A DNA stretch of 64,000 bases from Escherichia ruysiae (GCF_031323975.1 NZ_JAVIWS010000001.1:3658001-3722000); one strand, 5' to 3'. Numbered from the stretch's first letter, positions 1 through 11,770 are shown. Translations and numbers: made by a program. Notes: generated by a model not told the origin, from the letters alone.

Positions 1-615
1 TATGAACTTCTTAATAAGAAATCTGTTGCAATTGTGGGGACACGAAAGCCAACGGATGATGGTATTTTTCTAGTAAAACTGATTGTTTCTTCTCTATATT
101 CTAAAGATGTTTCAACAGTCAGTGGTTTGGCGACAGGAATAGATCAATGTTGTCATTATGAATCGCTGAGATATGGCATTCCAACTATTGCGGTATTGGG
201 TAATGGGATTTTTGTCGAGTATCCGAAAGGTTCTAAAGAGTTATATCGAGCAATAGTTTCTAATGGTGGGGCTATCGTTACCGAGTATCTACCTGAACAA
301 ACATATAGCGCAGAAAATTTTGTAAGGCGCAACAGAATCCAGGCTGCTTTATGTGATTCACTAATACCAGTCGAATGGAATATTAAAAGTGGAACATCAC
401 ATACTGTTGATTATGCTTTTAAGTATGCAAAAAAGATAGCGAGTCCATATCTTCCTACTACGTATGAAAGTAGACCAGAATTGAAGTTTGCTGAAGAAAA
501 TAGAAATTCTTTATCTTTTTTAATGCCTTTTGAATTGAATGAGATGAGTAATTATATTTTGAATAATAATCATGATTTAAAAGCACAGCCGATACAGCAG
601 AGCTTAGATCTCTAA
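1..615 (+). CDS. DprA/Smf-like Rossmann-fold protein, 5'-truncated by window edge
   Basis: The reading frame is open from base 1, so the real start lies upstream; the GTG at 34 is an internal Val in the VAIVGTR motif. Visible DprA-family features are VAIVGTRKPT (Rossmann entry), SGLATGID, the AVLGNG turn, YP after it, RRNRI, and a late SGT segment. Known DprA proteins bind single-stranded DNA and load RecA during natural transformation. E. coli has a chromosomal smf elsewhere, and copies in mobile DNA are often tied to defence cassettes. The visible 204 codons cover the Rossmann domain plus an extra C-terminal tail of about 60 residues. The next gene starts 10 bases after the stop, so the two are probably one transcript. 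Composition is clearly AT-rich compared with DNA after 2.2 kb, which suggests horizontal acquisition. Family assignment is firm; function here is inferred. Confidence 0.85.
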   Translation, partial: YELLNKKSVAIVGTRKPTDDGIFLVKLIVSSLYSKDVSTVSGLATGIDQCCHYESLRYGIPTIAVLGNGIFVEYPKGSKELYRAIVSNGGAIVTEYLPEQTYSAENFVRRNRIQAALCDSLIPVEWNIKSGTSHTVDYAFKYAKKIASPYLPTTYESRPELKFAEENRNSLSFLMPFELNEMSNYILNNNHDLKAQPIQQSLDL

Positions 616-625
616 GGAAGATGAA

Positions 626-1855
626 ATGAGCAAAATTAAGGGTGTGATTCTTAGTGTTGAAGATATTCTTGTGCCTAAGGGAAAGATCGATAGCGAAATC
701 TTTGCAGAGGTAGATAAATTAATTAGATATTTCAGAACTAAAAAGATCGAGTTTGTTGTATTCACTAACAGGGGTTGGGTTGTCGGAGATGAAAGAACCC
801 CTTTAGAGGATGTGTTACAAAAGCATTGGGGAGAATTTAAATATCTTTGTCGAGCGAAAGATAAGAGCATTCCAGGGAAGCCAACTGCGGATGCTACAAA
901 ATATGTCCTTGATTTGATGGGTTGGGAAAGTACAGAAACTTTGTACATTGGTGCTTCGATAAACGACATGCAAACAGCAGTTAATGGTGAGTTGCTCTTT
1001 TTAAGAGCTACATGGTGGGCAGACAAAACAGATTATGGTTTCGAGTTTTCAACCCCTAAAGATATTGCTAGATTTATAGATACCTTCTGTTTAAGAGAGC
1101 ATCTTTGGTGTCATGAAATTCACGATGGTGATTTTAATTTCTATGCACTTGCTCCTTTCAGCACCATGAAGGAAGAGTATACTCTTTACTCTGAAGATGC
1201 TCGTGCTGCTGCTAAACATGGATTAGGCCATCCTGAATTTTGGACGAGTGCCTTAATATCCAGTCTCTATTTTAGTGGCATTCATAAGATGATTAATTAT
1301 GTTAGTGTTTATCCAGGGCATAAGCAAGGATATGGGAATAATATCATGGATGAAGCGATTTCAATATTTGGAAAATGTTTTCGCAAGACGTATATCCCAG
1401 ATCTTATTTTAAGGCATACGACTTCCAAAAAATCTCAAAAAGCAAGAAATGAGGGAGTTGCAATTGACCATTGCAATCAACTTAATACAATTTGTCTTAA
1501 TTCTAAGCCACACAGAAATCCTAGAACTACCTATAAAAAACCACCTTTAGGCCCTGGTAAAACAGTACTTCTTATAGATGATATAACAACTCGAGGCTAT
1601 AGTTTTGAATCGGCAAGAGCTTACATACAGAGAACAGGGGCAAAAGTAATTCTTGTTTCTTGGCTTAAAACTATTAATACCGATATCTCAACATTAGGTG
1701 AGCTTCACGATTTTAATCCTTATCAAGCTAATTATTTCGAAAATGTTCCATTAGGTAAATCGCATAGCTACAGAGCTAATATTGTTGATATTCTTGCGCC
1801 TGCTGAGCTCACGCGCCTATTCTCTGCCTATCAGCAGTGGGATTGGCCAGCATAA
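626..1855 (+). CDS. HAD-like / phosphoribosyltransferase fusion protein
   Basis: A 409-residue protein with an AAGGAAG ribosome site (614-620) five bases before ATG. Residues ~1-155 follow a HAD phosphatase layout: VILSVEDIL (motif I position), FTNRG (motif II), GKP (motif III Lys) and IGASIND (motif IV). Residues ~180-390 look like a type I phosphoribosyltransferase with the PRPP-loop signature LLIDDITTRGYS near residue 318. In motif I the nucleophile Asp of the usual DxD is Ser and the second Asp is Glu; in motif IV the usual GD is GA. The HAD part is therefore probably non-catalytic or altered, while the PRTase loop looks intact. It follows the DprA-like gene by 10 bases. I infer a two-gene cassette that may sense or process nucleotides or DNA in defence; no substrate can be named from sequence. 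Confidence 0.75.
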   Translation: MSKIKGVILSVEDILVPKGKIDSEIFAEVDKLIRYFRTKKIEFVVFTNRGWVVGDERTPLEDVLQKHWGEFKYLCRAKDKSIPGKPTADATKYVLDLMGWESTETLYIGASINDMQTAVNGELLFLRATWWADKTDYGFEFSTPKDIARFIDTFCLREHLWCHEIHDGDFNFYALAPFSTMKEEYTLYSEDARAAAKHGLGHPEFWTSALISSLYFSGIHKMINYVSVYPGHKQGYGNNIMDEAISIFGKCFRKTYIPDLILRHTTSKKSQKARNEGVAIDHCNQLNTICLNSKPHRNPRTTYKKPPLGPGKTVLLIDDITTRGYSFESARAYIQRTGAKVILVSWLKTINTDISTLGELHDFNPYQANYFENVPLGKSHSYRANIVDILAPAELTRLFSAYQQWDWPA

Positions 1856-1875
1856 CCTAAATGGATTCCATTCTC

Positions 1876-1918
1876 GGTAAGTAATGTCTCTTTGTTCCCG
1901 CTATTGACATTACTTACC
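1876..1918. terminator. 13-bp perfect inverted repeat after the DprA/HAD-PRTase pair
   Basis: GGTAAGTAATGTC at 1876-1888 is repeated inverted at 1906-1918 with a 17-base spacer. It begins 21 bases after the stop of the HAD-PRTase gene. It could terminate that transcript, but no T-run follows, so it may instead be part of a recombination site together with the direct repeats just downstream. Confidence 0.45.
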
Positions 1919-1983
1919 AGTCCTTGGGACAAGTCGACTTACTGCGGCATCTATTATGGGGGCATTTTCGGGGGCATTACTTA
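1906..1983. other. Possible integrase attachment-type junction (short direct repeats)
   Basis: Two GGGGGCATT repeats lie at 1958-1966 and 1970-1978, and the words CATTACTTAC (1908-1917) and CATTACTTAA (1973-1982) repeat in the same orientation. Repeated G-rich GGGGGCAT words are common near integration sites of tyrosine-recombinase islands. The position, between AT-rich cassette DNA and ordinary chromosomal genes, fits the end of an island. No integrase or tRNA gene is visible within the window nearby, so this is a suggestion only. Confidence 0.3.
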
Positions 1984-2181
1984 ACGGTGTGTTTCTTTTT
2001 TGTATATTTTTCAGTATGTTATCGTTTTATTTTATTCCTATTATCGGCACCATTTAAATCAAGCAGTTACTCCATATTTAAATGCTCCATGTTTTCCCTC
2101 CTATGCCGTATTTGCGCCATTGCAACCCTGCCAATTTATCAAAATACATGCTCTGGCATGAGGCAGTGTAGGTGCAGATAA
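1980..2181. other. Intergenic stretch without a supportable gene
   Basis: Nothing recognisable was found between the junction repeats and the convergent LysR gene. An 85-codon frame covering 1924-2181 is rich in Phe, Cys and Tyr, lacks a ribosome site and overlaps the junction repeats, so it was not called. Confidence 0.5.
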
Positions 2182-3081
2182 TTAAGCCAATTGCTGTCGC
2201 CATTCCTTGACGTGGTCAATCAGGGCGCGGAGCTTTGGTGCAATATTGCGACGCTGAGGGAAATACAGATAGAAGCCAGGAAATTGTGGAAGAAAGTCAT
2301 CAAGCAGAGATACGAGCTTACCACTTTCAATATACGGCCTGAAAGTTTCCTGAGTGGCAATTGTTATGCCTCCTCCGGCAAGAGCCAGCCTCAACATCAG
2401 ACGCAGATCATTAGTCGTAATCTGCGGTTCAATCGCAAGGTCGAAAGCTCTCCCGTTTTCTTCAAATGGCCAGCGATAAGGCGCAACATCCGGGGATTGA
2501 CGCCAGCCGATACACTTATGATTCACAAGTTCACGCGGATGAACAGGTGTGCTGTGGGCTGCGAGATAGGAGGGAGAGGCAACCACCATTTCACGCTGCC
2601 TGGCGGTAAGGGGAACAGCAATCATGTCTTTTTCAATGACTTCTCCGAGCCTTACGCCAGCATCGTAACCTGCGGCTACGATATCGAATTCCTCATCTGT
2701 GACTACAATATCAAGCGTAACGGCGGGATTGGCAGCAGCAAACGAAGCGATTAGCGGACCTGAAAGAAATTCTTCAGCTATCGACGTCACCGCGATTCTG
2801 AGAAGTCCACGTGGCATATGGTCAGATACCATTTCTTCGAACGCCGCCTCAATACCGGATAAAGGTAATGACAGCGATTTGTGCAGCCGTTCTCCTGCTT
2901 CCGTCAAATTAACTGAGCGCGTGGTCCGCATTACAAGCATTGTCCCGAAAGTATCTTCAAGCCGTCTTATTCCCTGACTGACCGCTGAACGGGTAACGCC
3001 CAGTCGTGCGGCGGCTTTACTGAAATTACTCTCTTCTGCTACCGCGATAAAAATGGGTAAAAGATTAAGATCGATTTTCAT
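2182..3081 (-). CDS. LysR-family transcriptional regulator (first of four in the left cluster)
   Basis: A 299-residue protein of normal LysR length. The N-terminal winged helix-turn-helix covers residues ~5-62, with FSKAAARLGVTRSAVSQ as the recognition region and TEAGERL closing the domain; the effector-binding domain follows (~90-295). It is divergent from the SDR gene at 3180 with about 100 bases between them. This is the usual arrangement for a LysR protein controlling its neighbour, so it probably regulates that reductase. The sequence type (TTRSVNLTEAG) is the same subfamily as the other LysR genes at 7845, 8960 and 14262, which suggests family expansion in this cluster. The inducer is unknown. 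Confidence 0.92.
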   Translation of the reverse strand: MKIDLNLLPIFIAVAEESNFSKAAARLGVTRSAVSQGIRRLEDTFGTMLVMRTTRSVNLTEAGERLHKSLSLPLSGIEAAFEEMVSDHMPRGLLRIAVTSIAEEFLSGPLIASFAAANPAVTLDIVVTDEEFDIVAAGYDAGVRLGEVIEKDMIAVPLTARQREMVVASPSYLAAHSTPVHPRELVNHKCIGWRQSPDVAPYRWPFEENGRAFDLAIEPQITTNDLRLMLRLALAGGGITIATQETFRPYIESGKLVSLLDDFLPQFPGFYLYFPQRRNIAPKLRALIDHVKEWRQQLA

Positions 3082-3179
3082 TGTTTAATGCCGCTAACCA
3101 CTGAGTACATTGAAAGCAGGATACTGGAACCAATCATAAAGTTCTATTATCTCTCCGAACACATTTGAAGGAGAACGTA

Positions 3180-3902
3180 ATGGATAAGGTCATATTAATC
3201 ACCGGCGCATCAAGTGGTATTGGGGAAGGTATTGCCAGAGAGTTGGGAACGACAGGTGCGAAGGTTTTACTGGGAGCACGCAGACTTGAGCGGATCGGAG
3301 CCATTGCAGCAGAAATCTGTCGCGCAGGCGGTATTGCTAAAGCGCGGGCGTTGGATGTTACAAACCGACAGTCCATGAGCGGTTTTGTGCAAGCTGCGCT
3401 GGATAGCTGGGGCCGGGTTGATGTTCTTATCAATAATGCGGGCGTTATGCCGCTTTCACCGCTTGCAGCAGGAAAACAGGATGAATGGGAGCTCACTATT
3501 GACGTGAATATCAAGGGCGTGCTTTGGGGAATTGGCGCCGTACTTCCGGTGATGGAAGCACAGGGTTCCGGTCAGATCATCAATCTTGGTTCTATTGGTG
3601 CTCTTTCTGTCGTGCCTACTGGCGCAGTCTATTGTGCAACTAAGTTTGCTGTACGGGCTATTTCTGATGGCTTACGGCAGGAAAGTTCGAAAATACGCGT
3701 GACCTGCGTAAATCCTGGCGTTGTAGAAAGTGGGCTAGCGTCAAGCATTACCCATGTAGAAACCATAAAGGCAATGGACGCCTACCGTTCTGTTGCACTT
3801 CAACCCGCAGATATAGCTCGTGCAGTAAGGCATATTATTGAATCTCCTGAAAGCGTTGATACAACTGAAATTACCATCAGACCCACTGCGTCTGCAAACT
3901 GA
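3180..3902 (+). CDS. Short-chain dehydrogenase/reductase (SDR)
   Basis: A 240-residue classical SDR. TGASSGIG near residue 9 is the dinucleotide-binding motif, NNAG lies near residue 84, and the catalytic YxxxK is seen as YCATK near residue 150 with the catalytic Ser just before it (GSIG). The start at 3180 is chosen because AAGGAG (3168-3173) sits seven bases upstream; the frame is open 15 bases further up, but that TTG would lie over the ribosome site. The Arg residues after the first beta-strand favour NADP(H). Divergent from a LysR regulator, it is probably an inducible carbonyl reductase. The true substrate cannot be told from sequence. Confidence 0.9.
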   Translation: MDKVILITGASSGIGEGIARELGTTGAKVLLGARRLERIGAIAAEICRAGGIAKARALDVTNRQSMSGFVQAALDSWGRVDVLINNAGVMPLSPLAAGKQDEWELTIDVNIKGVLWGIGAVLPVMEAQGSGQIINLGSIGALSVVPTGAVYCATKFAVRAISDGLRQESSKIRVTCVNPGVVESGLASSITHVETIKAMDAYRSVALQPADIARAVRHIIESPESVDTTEITIRPTASAN

Positions 3903-4123
3903 AGGATAACGTTAATGTTTACATTCCCGTTTTATTCAATATATCGGGAGGAAATTTCATATCCCTCTGTCGTGCCTAGCAAGATTCACTAAATTATGCA
4001 TTCTCACTCCGAGGGAGATAGAGTTTTAATTGCAGTAAAATGATTTTATCAGGGAATAAACTGTCGCTTGTTTAATTCCTTTGCATATAAAAAGCCATAC
4101 TCTTAATTATCAGGATAATAACC

Positions 4124-4354
4124 ATGAATACTACGTATTCTTTAATTGTCATTGCCGCTCTGTCTTTATTGTCCTTCAGTAGCGTCGCTAAAACTGTTAC
4201 TGCCGTCGGTTCAATCATTGACAGTGCTGAGAAAGGAATATCTTTACAGGCAGAAAAACAAGGAAAATCATATGAAATTCTTGGGGTGTTTTTTAAGAAC
4301 AGAGTTTATATGATAGCAAAGTTAACACCTGTAAATAAAAATAACGCTTCATAA
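4124..4354 (+). CDS. Small periplasmic DUF1471 (YdgH/BhsA/McbA-type) protein
   Basis: A 76-residue protein with a clear Sec signal peptide (hydrophobic core IVIAALSLLSFSSV, cleavage expected after SVA near residue 22). The mature part has the DUF1471 layout: an N-terminal strand, a helix with SAEKG...AEKQGKS, and a final strand around YMIAKL. Members are small stress-induced periplasmic or outer-membrane-associated proteins. CAGGATAA just upstream of the ATG can serve as ribosome site. It stands alone after the SDR gene. rclB and yahO in the same window belong to the same family. Moderately sure of the family; the role is unknown. Confidence 0.65.
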   Translation: MNTTYSLIVIAALSLLSFSSVAKTVTAVGSIIDSAEKGISLQAEKQGKSYEILGVFFKNRVYMIAKLTPVNKNNAS

Positions 4355-5063
4355 AGCAAATGGTTTAAATTGTAATACATTACCAGAAAGCTTGTATATT
4401 GATTCAAAATTGTCATTGTTATGGCAATGGAATGCCTGACAAATGGCTCTATTCCAACCTACTGTACCAGTTATTCTGCTAATTTTACGGATGCTTCGGT
4501 TTGGTGTGCTAAAGTAATATTTGCCACAGTTTTATTTACTCTCTCTTTCGCATTCTATAAATGAACAGGAATAATACATCCTTAAGTGGTTAATGCTGGT
4601 GTAATCAATAGGCCAGCATTAATCACAGATGATTATGTTGCCAGTCAGACAGATATTGTTAAACCGTCAAATTCATAATCAACAATTTTTCTTACGCCGC
4701 TAAATAGCTTGAAAAGCAGGGGGGGTACATATTTTAAATATCACGCAAGTGAATTGTTTTATGATGTTATTAATAGAAATGGAGGAACAAATAGGCGTAT
4801 TCTACAATTGCAACAAAAACAACGATATTAATCAGTTTATTACTGATTTGCTGTATTTTATTCTCTTTCATTGGTACTTCCTCGCTTTAAAAAAGAGTGC
4901 ACTTCGTAAGTGCTCTTATATAAATAACGAGTTTGGTCAACCAATTTTTTGAGGTGTATCACAAATTTGAAAAGATGTATCACATCAGCCATCACTTATG
5001 ATAGCAAAGTCATCGATATACATCACCTGAAATCATCTCCGTGGATGCGTCTGCTCTCATGAG
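4355..5063. other. About 700 bases without an intact gene; possible decayed coding DNA
   Basis: This AT-rich stretch has no convincing gene. Short open runs exist, for example about 55 codons ending near 4563 and about 30 codons ending near 4679, which read like protein fragments but have no starts and match no family I recognise. A 67-codon frame at 4749-4952 has biased low-complexity composition and is not supported. It may be the residue of deleted accessory genes. Confidence 0.4.
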
Positions 5064-5066
5064 TGA

Positions 5067-5384
5067 CCAATTCTGGCGTCGATTGGCACAGGGGAAACAT
5101 ATCACAACTGTTCAGAATGTCGGATCTCTCAGGGTATTATACAAGATATCGTTATTGGTAATCAGAGGACGTATCGGGTTCTATTAAGCTGTCAACAGTG
5201 CCGAATATATGGAATAGTCATTACTGGATTACACCGCAGGCACGCCATATGCAAGAGTGTGCTGCGGCGACGGGTTAATTATCTAAAAGAGTTTGTGAAC
5301 CTGAACAGAGTTCGAGTTTGCTTGATAGTTTTACTATTATGTGAACAACAGGTTATCGCCTCTCCAAAGGAAATAGATATTTAA
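5067..5384 (+). pseudogene. Startless open frame with two CxxC pairs, probable gene remnant
   Basis: From 5067 to the TAA at 5382-5384 one frame stays open for about 105 codons but has no ATG, GTG or TTG before its second half. It encodes CSEC early and CQQC about 27 residues later, the spacing of a zinc ribbon, followed by a basic stretch (LHRRH, VLRRRVN). An overlapping frame upstream (starting ATG at 5060) has coding-like content for about 40 codons, which suggests a frameshifted remnant. Its end overlaps the 3' end of the opposing oxidoreductase gene by four bases. The family is unrecognised; it could be chance. Confidence 0.25.
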
Positions 5385-6523
5385 TCCATTAATGGAAACC
5401 AGCCAGTTCCTTTCGATGCCTGAATTTGAACCCATAGTTTATCCGGAATGGTTAATTCAGGAACGCGCTGTGGATTAAGGGTTGTTTGAATTTCATGACT
5501 TCTACCTGATGCAGCTAAAGTCACCCATTCTGGATTAATCACCAGCCCTTTACCGATTGCAACAAGTGGCAGGCCAACAGAAATTGCCTCTTGAGCCTGA
5601 GACGGCGTGCGTATTTTACCTGCGGCGATTACCGGTACTCTTCCTGCGATATGATTTAAAATCAGCTCAATGGTTCGTGGTCCATTTGGCGAATCAACGG
5701 GGTAGCTATCGTTAACACTGACCAGCGAGGTATGTATATACGAAATACCGGATGAAATTAGCCGGTCCAGGAGTTTATAAGTATCCTCTATCCGCAGCCC
5801 CCCTGTTGCAGATTCTTCAGGGGATATTCTGTAACCGATAGCAAAGGGCCTGGTCGCATATTCATAGACTACATTTTTTACTTCCTGTAATACGGCCAGC
5901 GGGAAGCGCATACGTCTTTCGAGATCACCTCCCCATCGATCATTACGACGGTTAAAGAGAGGAGAAAAGAAATTCTGCAGAAGGAATCCATGCGCGCCAT
6001 GAAGTTCAACGCCATCAAAACCTGCTTTAATGGCTCTCTTTGTGACGTCTCCGAATGCTCTGATAGTTTCCTGAATTTCGTTTTCAGTCATTTCCCTGCT
6101 TTGTACCACTCTCTTCATAAAATCACCGGATTTTACGCTTGATGCGCTGGCACTAATAACATCGTGATTCGGCACAAGCTCTGGGAGAGCTTTATTACCG
6201 GCGTGAAAAATCTGCAGGATTGCCGGAGCTCCGCCACTTTTGGCTGCAGCAGCTAATTTTTCAAGGCTGTTAATGAAACGGTCATCATATGCGGCAAATT
6301 CATGAGTAAACCCAATGCCGCTTGGCGTGACATAGGTGCATCCTGTTATTACCAGACCAACATTTTGTGAACGGCGTTTATAAAATTCGAGTTCTTGCTC
6401 AGAGATGGTTCCATCAGGATTCGCTGACCAGGTCGTCATAGGAGCCATAACGATACGATTACGTAATTTTATTTCTTCTGTCAGCATAAAAGGAGAAAAC
6501 AATGATGGGTGTTTATTTGTCAT
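5381..6523 (-). CDS. Old yellow enzyme-type NAD(P)H:flavin oxidoreductase
   Basis: A 380-residue TIM-barrel flavoprotein. Typical features: an N-terminal NRIVMAPM segment (FMN site), GVELHGAHGFLLQNFFSP near residue 175 with the flavin/substrate His residues, NRRNDRWGG just after, and a C-terminal AAGKI/AIGKG phosphate-binding part. GAGG lies 8 bases before the start ATG. The layout fits the YqjM/YqiG-like branch of the family rather than NemA. Such enzymes reduce activated C=C bonds of enones, maleimides or nitro compounds. The neighbouring hydrolase, LysR and aldo/keto reductase genes fit detoxification of electrophilic carbonyls, which is inference. Confidence 0.9.
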   Translation of the reverse strand: MTNKHPSLFSPFMLTEEIKLRNRIVMAPMTTWSANPDGTISEQELEFYKRRSQNVGLVITGCTYVTPSGIGFTHEFAAYDDRFINSLEKLAAAAKSGGAPAILQIFHAGNKALPELVPNHDVISASASSVKSGDFMKRVVQSREMTENEIQETIRAFGDVTKRAIKAGFDGVELHGAHGFLLQNFFSPLFNRRNDRWGGDLERRMRFPLAVLQEVKNVVYEYATRPFAIGYRISPEESATGGLRIEDTYKLLDRLISSGISYIHTSLVSVNDSYPVDSPNGPRTIELILNHIAGRVPVIAAGKIRTPSQAQEAISVGLPLVAIGKGLVINPEWVTLAASGRSHEIQTTLNPQRVPELTIPDKLWVQIQASKGTGWFPLMD

Positions 6524-6767
6524 AACAATACCTCAAATGTTTATCTGATTTTGATGCGTATGTTTTAACTGGTTAGTTGTTGCCAGCTTTGGAACCAAGA
6601 TTTCTGGCTTTATTTATAATTCCTTCAAAGGGTTTCTAATAATCTTAATAATTGAGTTGCTGCTTTTTTGTTTCTTTAATGAAATTTCTTTTTGCGTAAT
6701 TTTATTATTGTTGTGTAGTCAATAAAGGATAAATGTCAGGGAGATAAGAAATCTCCCTGTAAGATTA

Positions 6768-7688
6768 TTACAAATGTGTTTTATAAAAAGGAATTAATTT
6801 ATCGAGTGCCTGTTTCACAGGTTCTGGCTTATCATACAGGTCGTAATGTGAATAACCTTCAACCACGACCAGCTCTTTATGTTTTGAGGCAGCACGACCA
6901 ATAATTTCGCAGCCGTCACGGTATGCACCAAAAGCGCCCACTCTATCACCCACTACAACCATTAGTGGTTGAGTTAAGAGGACTTCTGCAAGATGAAAAG
7001 CATCCCAGCCCACAGCAACAGTCTGATGAGAAAATAGTGAACGATTTACCCCATTTGGCGCACAGCCTCGTGGCGAACGATAATATTCTGTTGCTTCAAA
7101 AAGATCTATTTCTGTTAATCCCGCTTCAAGAGCTGCGTCTGGAGAAGAGGGGAGTAAATCATCTACGCGAAGTTTTGCGCCATTAGCTTCGTCTGTTCTT
7201 TGTTGCGCCATTGCTTCGAGTGCTCCGATAGGATCAAACGCCGAAAACCCTTCACGCATAAGACGCCCATAGTTTGCACCCGTGACAGTACCAATAGCTT
7301 TAATTCGACGTTCTGTCATTGCGGCATTAATAGCATATCCACCCCCACCACAAATGCCCAGAACACCAATACGCTCGGCATCAACGTAAGGTAAGGTGGT
7401 CAGGTAATCAACGACAATGCTGAAGTCTTTGACTCGCATTGTTGGATCTTCCAGATAACGCGGTTCTCCACCACTGCTTCCCTGAAAACTGGCATCAAAA
7501 GCAATGACGATAAAGCCTGCTTTTGCCAGTGCTGCTCCATAGACGCTACCCGATGTCTGTTCTTTGCAGCTTCCAATAGGATGGGCGCTGATAATGGCAG
7601 GATATTTTTTCTCGCTATTAAAATCGTCAGGGAAATAGATATCAGCAGCTATATCCCAGTAGGTATGTTTTATCGAAACAGTTTTCAT
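6768..7688 (-). CDS. Alpha/beta hydrolase, dienelactone-hydrolase/YcjY-like
   Basis: A 306-residue protein of the same length and layout as E. coli YcjY. Residues ~30-45 contain the oxyanion region (ISAHPIGS), and the nucleophile elbow is GICGGG near residue 116, so the nucleophile would be Cys rather than Ser, as in dienelactone hydrolases. A late His in YSHYDLYD completes the triad. GGAG sits about 8 bases upstream of ATG. It lies on the minus strand upstream of the old yellow enzyme gene (245-base gap), divergent from the LysR gene at 7845. Cytosolic; substrate unknown. Confidence 0.85.
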   Translation of the reverse strand: MKTVSIKHTYWDIAADIYFPDDFNSEKKYPAIISAHPIGSCKEQTSGSVYGAALAKAGFIVIAFDASFQGSSGGEPRYLEDPTMRVKDFSIVVDYLTTLPYVDAERIGVLGICGGGGYAINAAMTERRIKAIGTVTGANYGRLMREGFSAFDPIGALEAMAQQRTDEANGAKLRVDDLLPSSPDAALEAGLTEIDLFEATEYYRSPRGCAPNGVNRSLFSHQTVAVGWDAFHLAEVLLTQPLMVVVGDRVGAFGAYRDGCEIIGRAASKHKELVVVEGYSHYDLYDKPEPVKQALDKLIPFYKTHL

Positions 7689-7844
7689 TTCAAGCTCCGG
7701 GGATTTGCCTAAACAGATTTAAATATCATTTCTATTATCCGCAACTGGCATTCGTGTTCATATCGCGAACGGCGTAATAGTATGACTTGTATTGGTTATC
7801 ATCAATGGTCTAATATCTATCACAGTGTTAAGTTAAGGTTTACA

Positions 7845-8771
7845 ATGATGAAAATAGAGCCTTCAATTTTGCCTTCTCTTGCCTGGTTTGCATTGATTGT
7901 TCGAGCCGGAAGTTTCTCCAGAGCCGCTTCTGAAATGGGTATTACGCGGGCGGCATTATCCCAAAATTTAAAATCTCTTGAGGAACGTCTTAACACCAAG
8001 CTGATATACCGTACAACCCGCAATATGTCGCTTACCGAAGAGGGGCAGCGTCTGTATGACGTGCTGGTATCTGCTTTGGGGCAGATTGATGATGCTTTGA
8101 AAGATGTCGGTGATACCCAACTTGAACCTACTGGCCTATTGAGAATAAATTCCTCCCGTGTTGCAGCAAGGATGCTTGTTGAGCCTCATATTGGCGAGTT
8201 TCTTACCCGTTACCCCAAAATAAAGATAGAACTGATTATGGATGACGGTTTATCTAACATTATTGCGGACGGCTGTGATGTGGGCATACGCCTTGAGCAA
8301 AGGCTGGATGAGCATATGACTGCCGTTCCTGTTTCTCCGCTTATTAAACTGGTTACCGTGGCATCACCAGATTATTTAAGAGAACACGGTATTCCTGAAA
8401 CGCCTCAGGAACTGAGTAACCATAATTGTCTACGGTTGCGGCATAAAAGTAGCGGTGCACTCTCAGCATGGGAGTTTTCTAATGTCACGGGGAATAATGA
8501 AGAGTTCGAAATAGAGGTGTCAGGGAAGTACATTTCTAATGATGACGAAAGCATGATACGAATGGCGCTTAATGGGACAGGTATCATCCAACATCTGGAT
8601 TTTGCAATCGCTGAACACATCAATGCGGGTAAGTTACAGCCGATTCTTCAGGATTGGGCCGTTTCATTTCCTGGATTTTATATTTATGTTTCATCACGGG
8701 TGAGAATGCCCTCTAAAGTTCGTGCTTTTATCGATTTTATGGTGGAGAAAAGAATAGAAATCGAAAATTAA
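7845..8771 (+). CDS. LysR-family transcriptional regulator
   Basis: About 308 residues from the ATG at 7845 (a second ATG follows immediately at 7848). The frame is open 63 bases further upstream, but those codons lie outside the family and AAGG at 7835-7838 fits the chosen start. The helix-turn-helix is at residues ~8-65 (FSRAASEMGITRAALSQ) and the closing TEEGQRL follows. It is divergent from the alpha/beta hydrolase gene with about 155 bases between them and probably controls it and perhaps the old yellow enzyme gene. The effector is unknown. Confidence 0.9.
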   Translation: MMKIEPSILPSLAWFALIVRAGSFSRAASEMGITRAALSQNLKSLEERLNTKLIYRTTRNMSLTEEGQRLYDVLVSALGQIDDALKDVGDTQLEPTGLLRINSSRVAARMLVEPHIGEFLTRYPKIKIELIMDDGLSNIIADGCDVGIRLEQRLDEHMTAVPVSPLIKLVTVASPDYLREHGIPETPQELSNHNCLRLRHKSSGALSAWEFSNVTGNNEEFEIEVSGKYISNDDESMIRMALNGTGIIQHLDFAIAEHINAGKLQPILQDWAVSFPGFYIYVSSRVRMPSKVRAFIDFMVEKRIEIEN

Positions 8772-8920
8772 TGATGTGTGTCAGAATATCGGTAAGAAGA
8801 ATAGCGCAATCGTGAGGGTACGTTTATTCATAATAAATCTCCTGAGAGTTCAGACTTATAGATTATCATTATTACCAATAATACGGCTAAAATGATTGTG
8901 TCTATGAACACCCTTCATAA

Positions 8921-9853
<933 letters not shown>

Positions 9854-9884
9854 CGGAGCCGCATTTTACTGTGGCTCCGTTTGA

Positions 9885-11770
<1,886 letters not shown>

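Noticed and set aside
1924..2181. 85-codon plus-strand frame
   Set aside because: Overlaps the repeat-rich junction, has no ribosome site and shows no protein family features.
4749..4952. 67-codon plus-strand frame
   Set aside because: Low-complexity, Phe/Leu/Asn-rich, no ribosome site, in a stretch that looks decayed.
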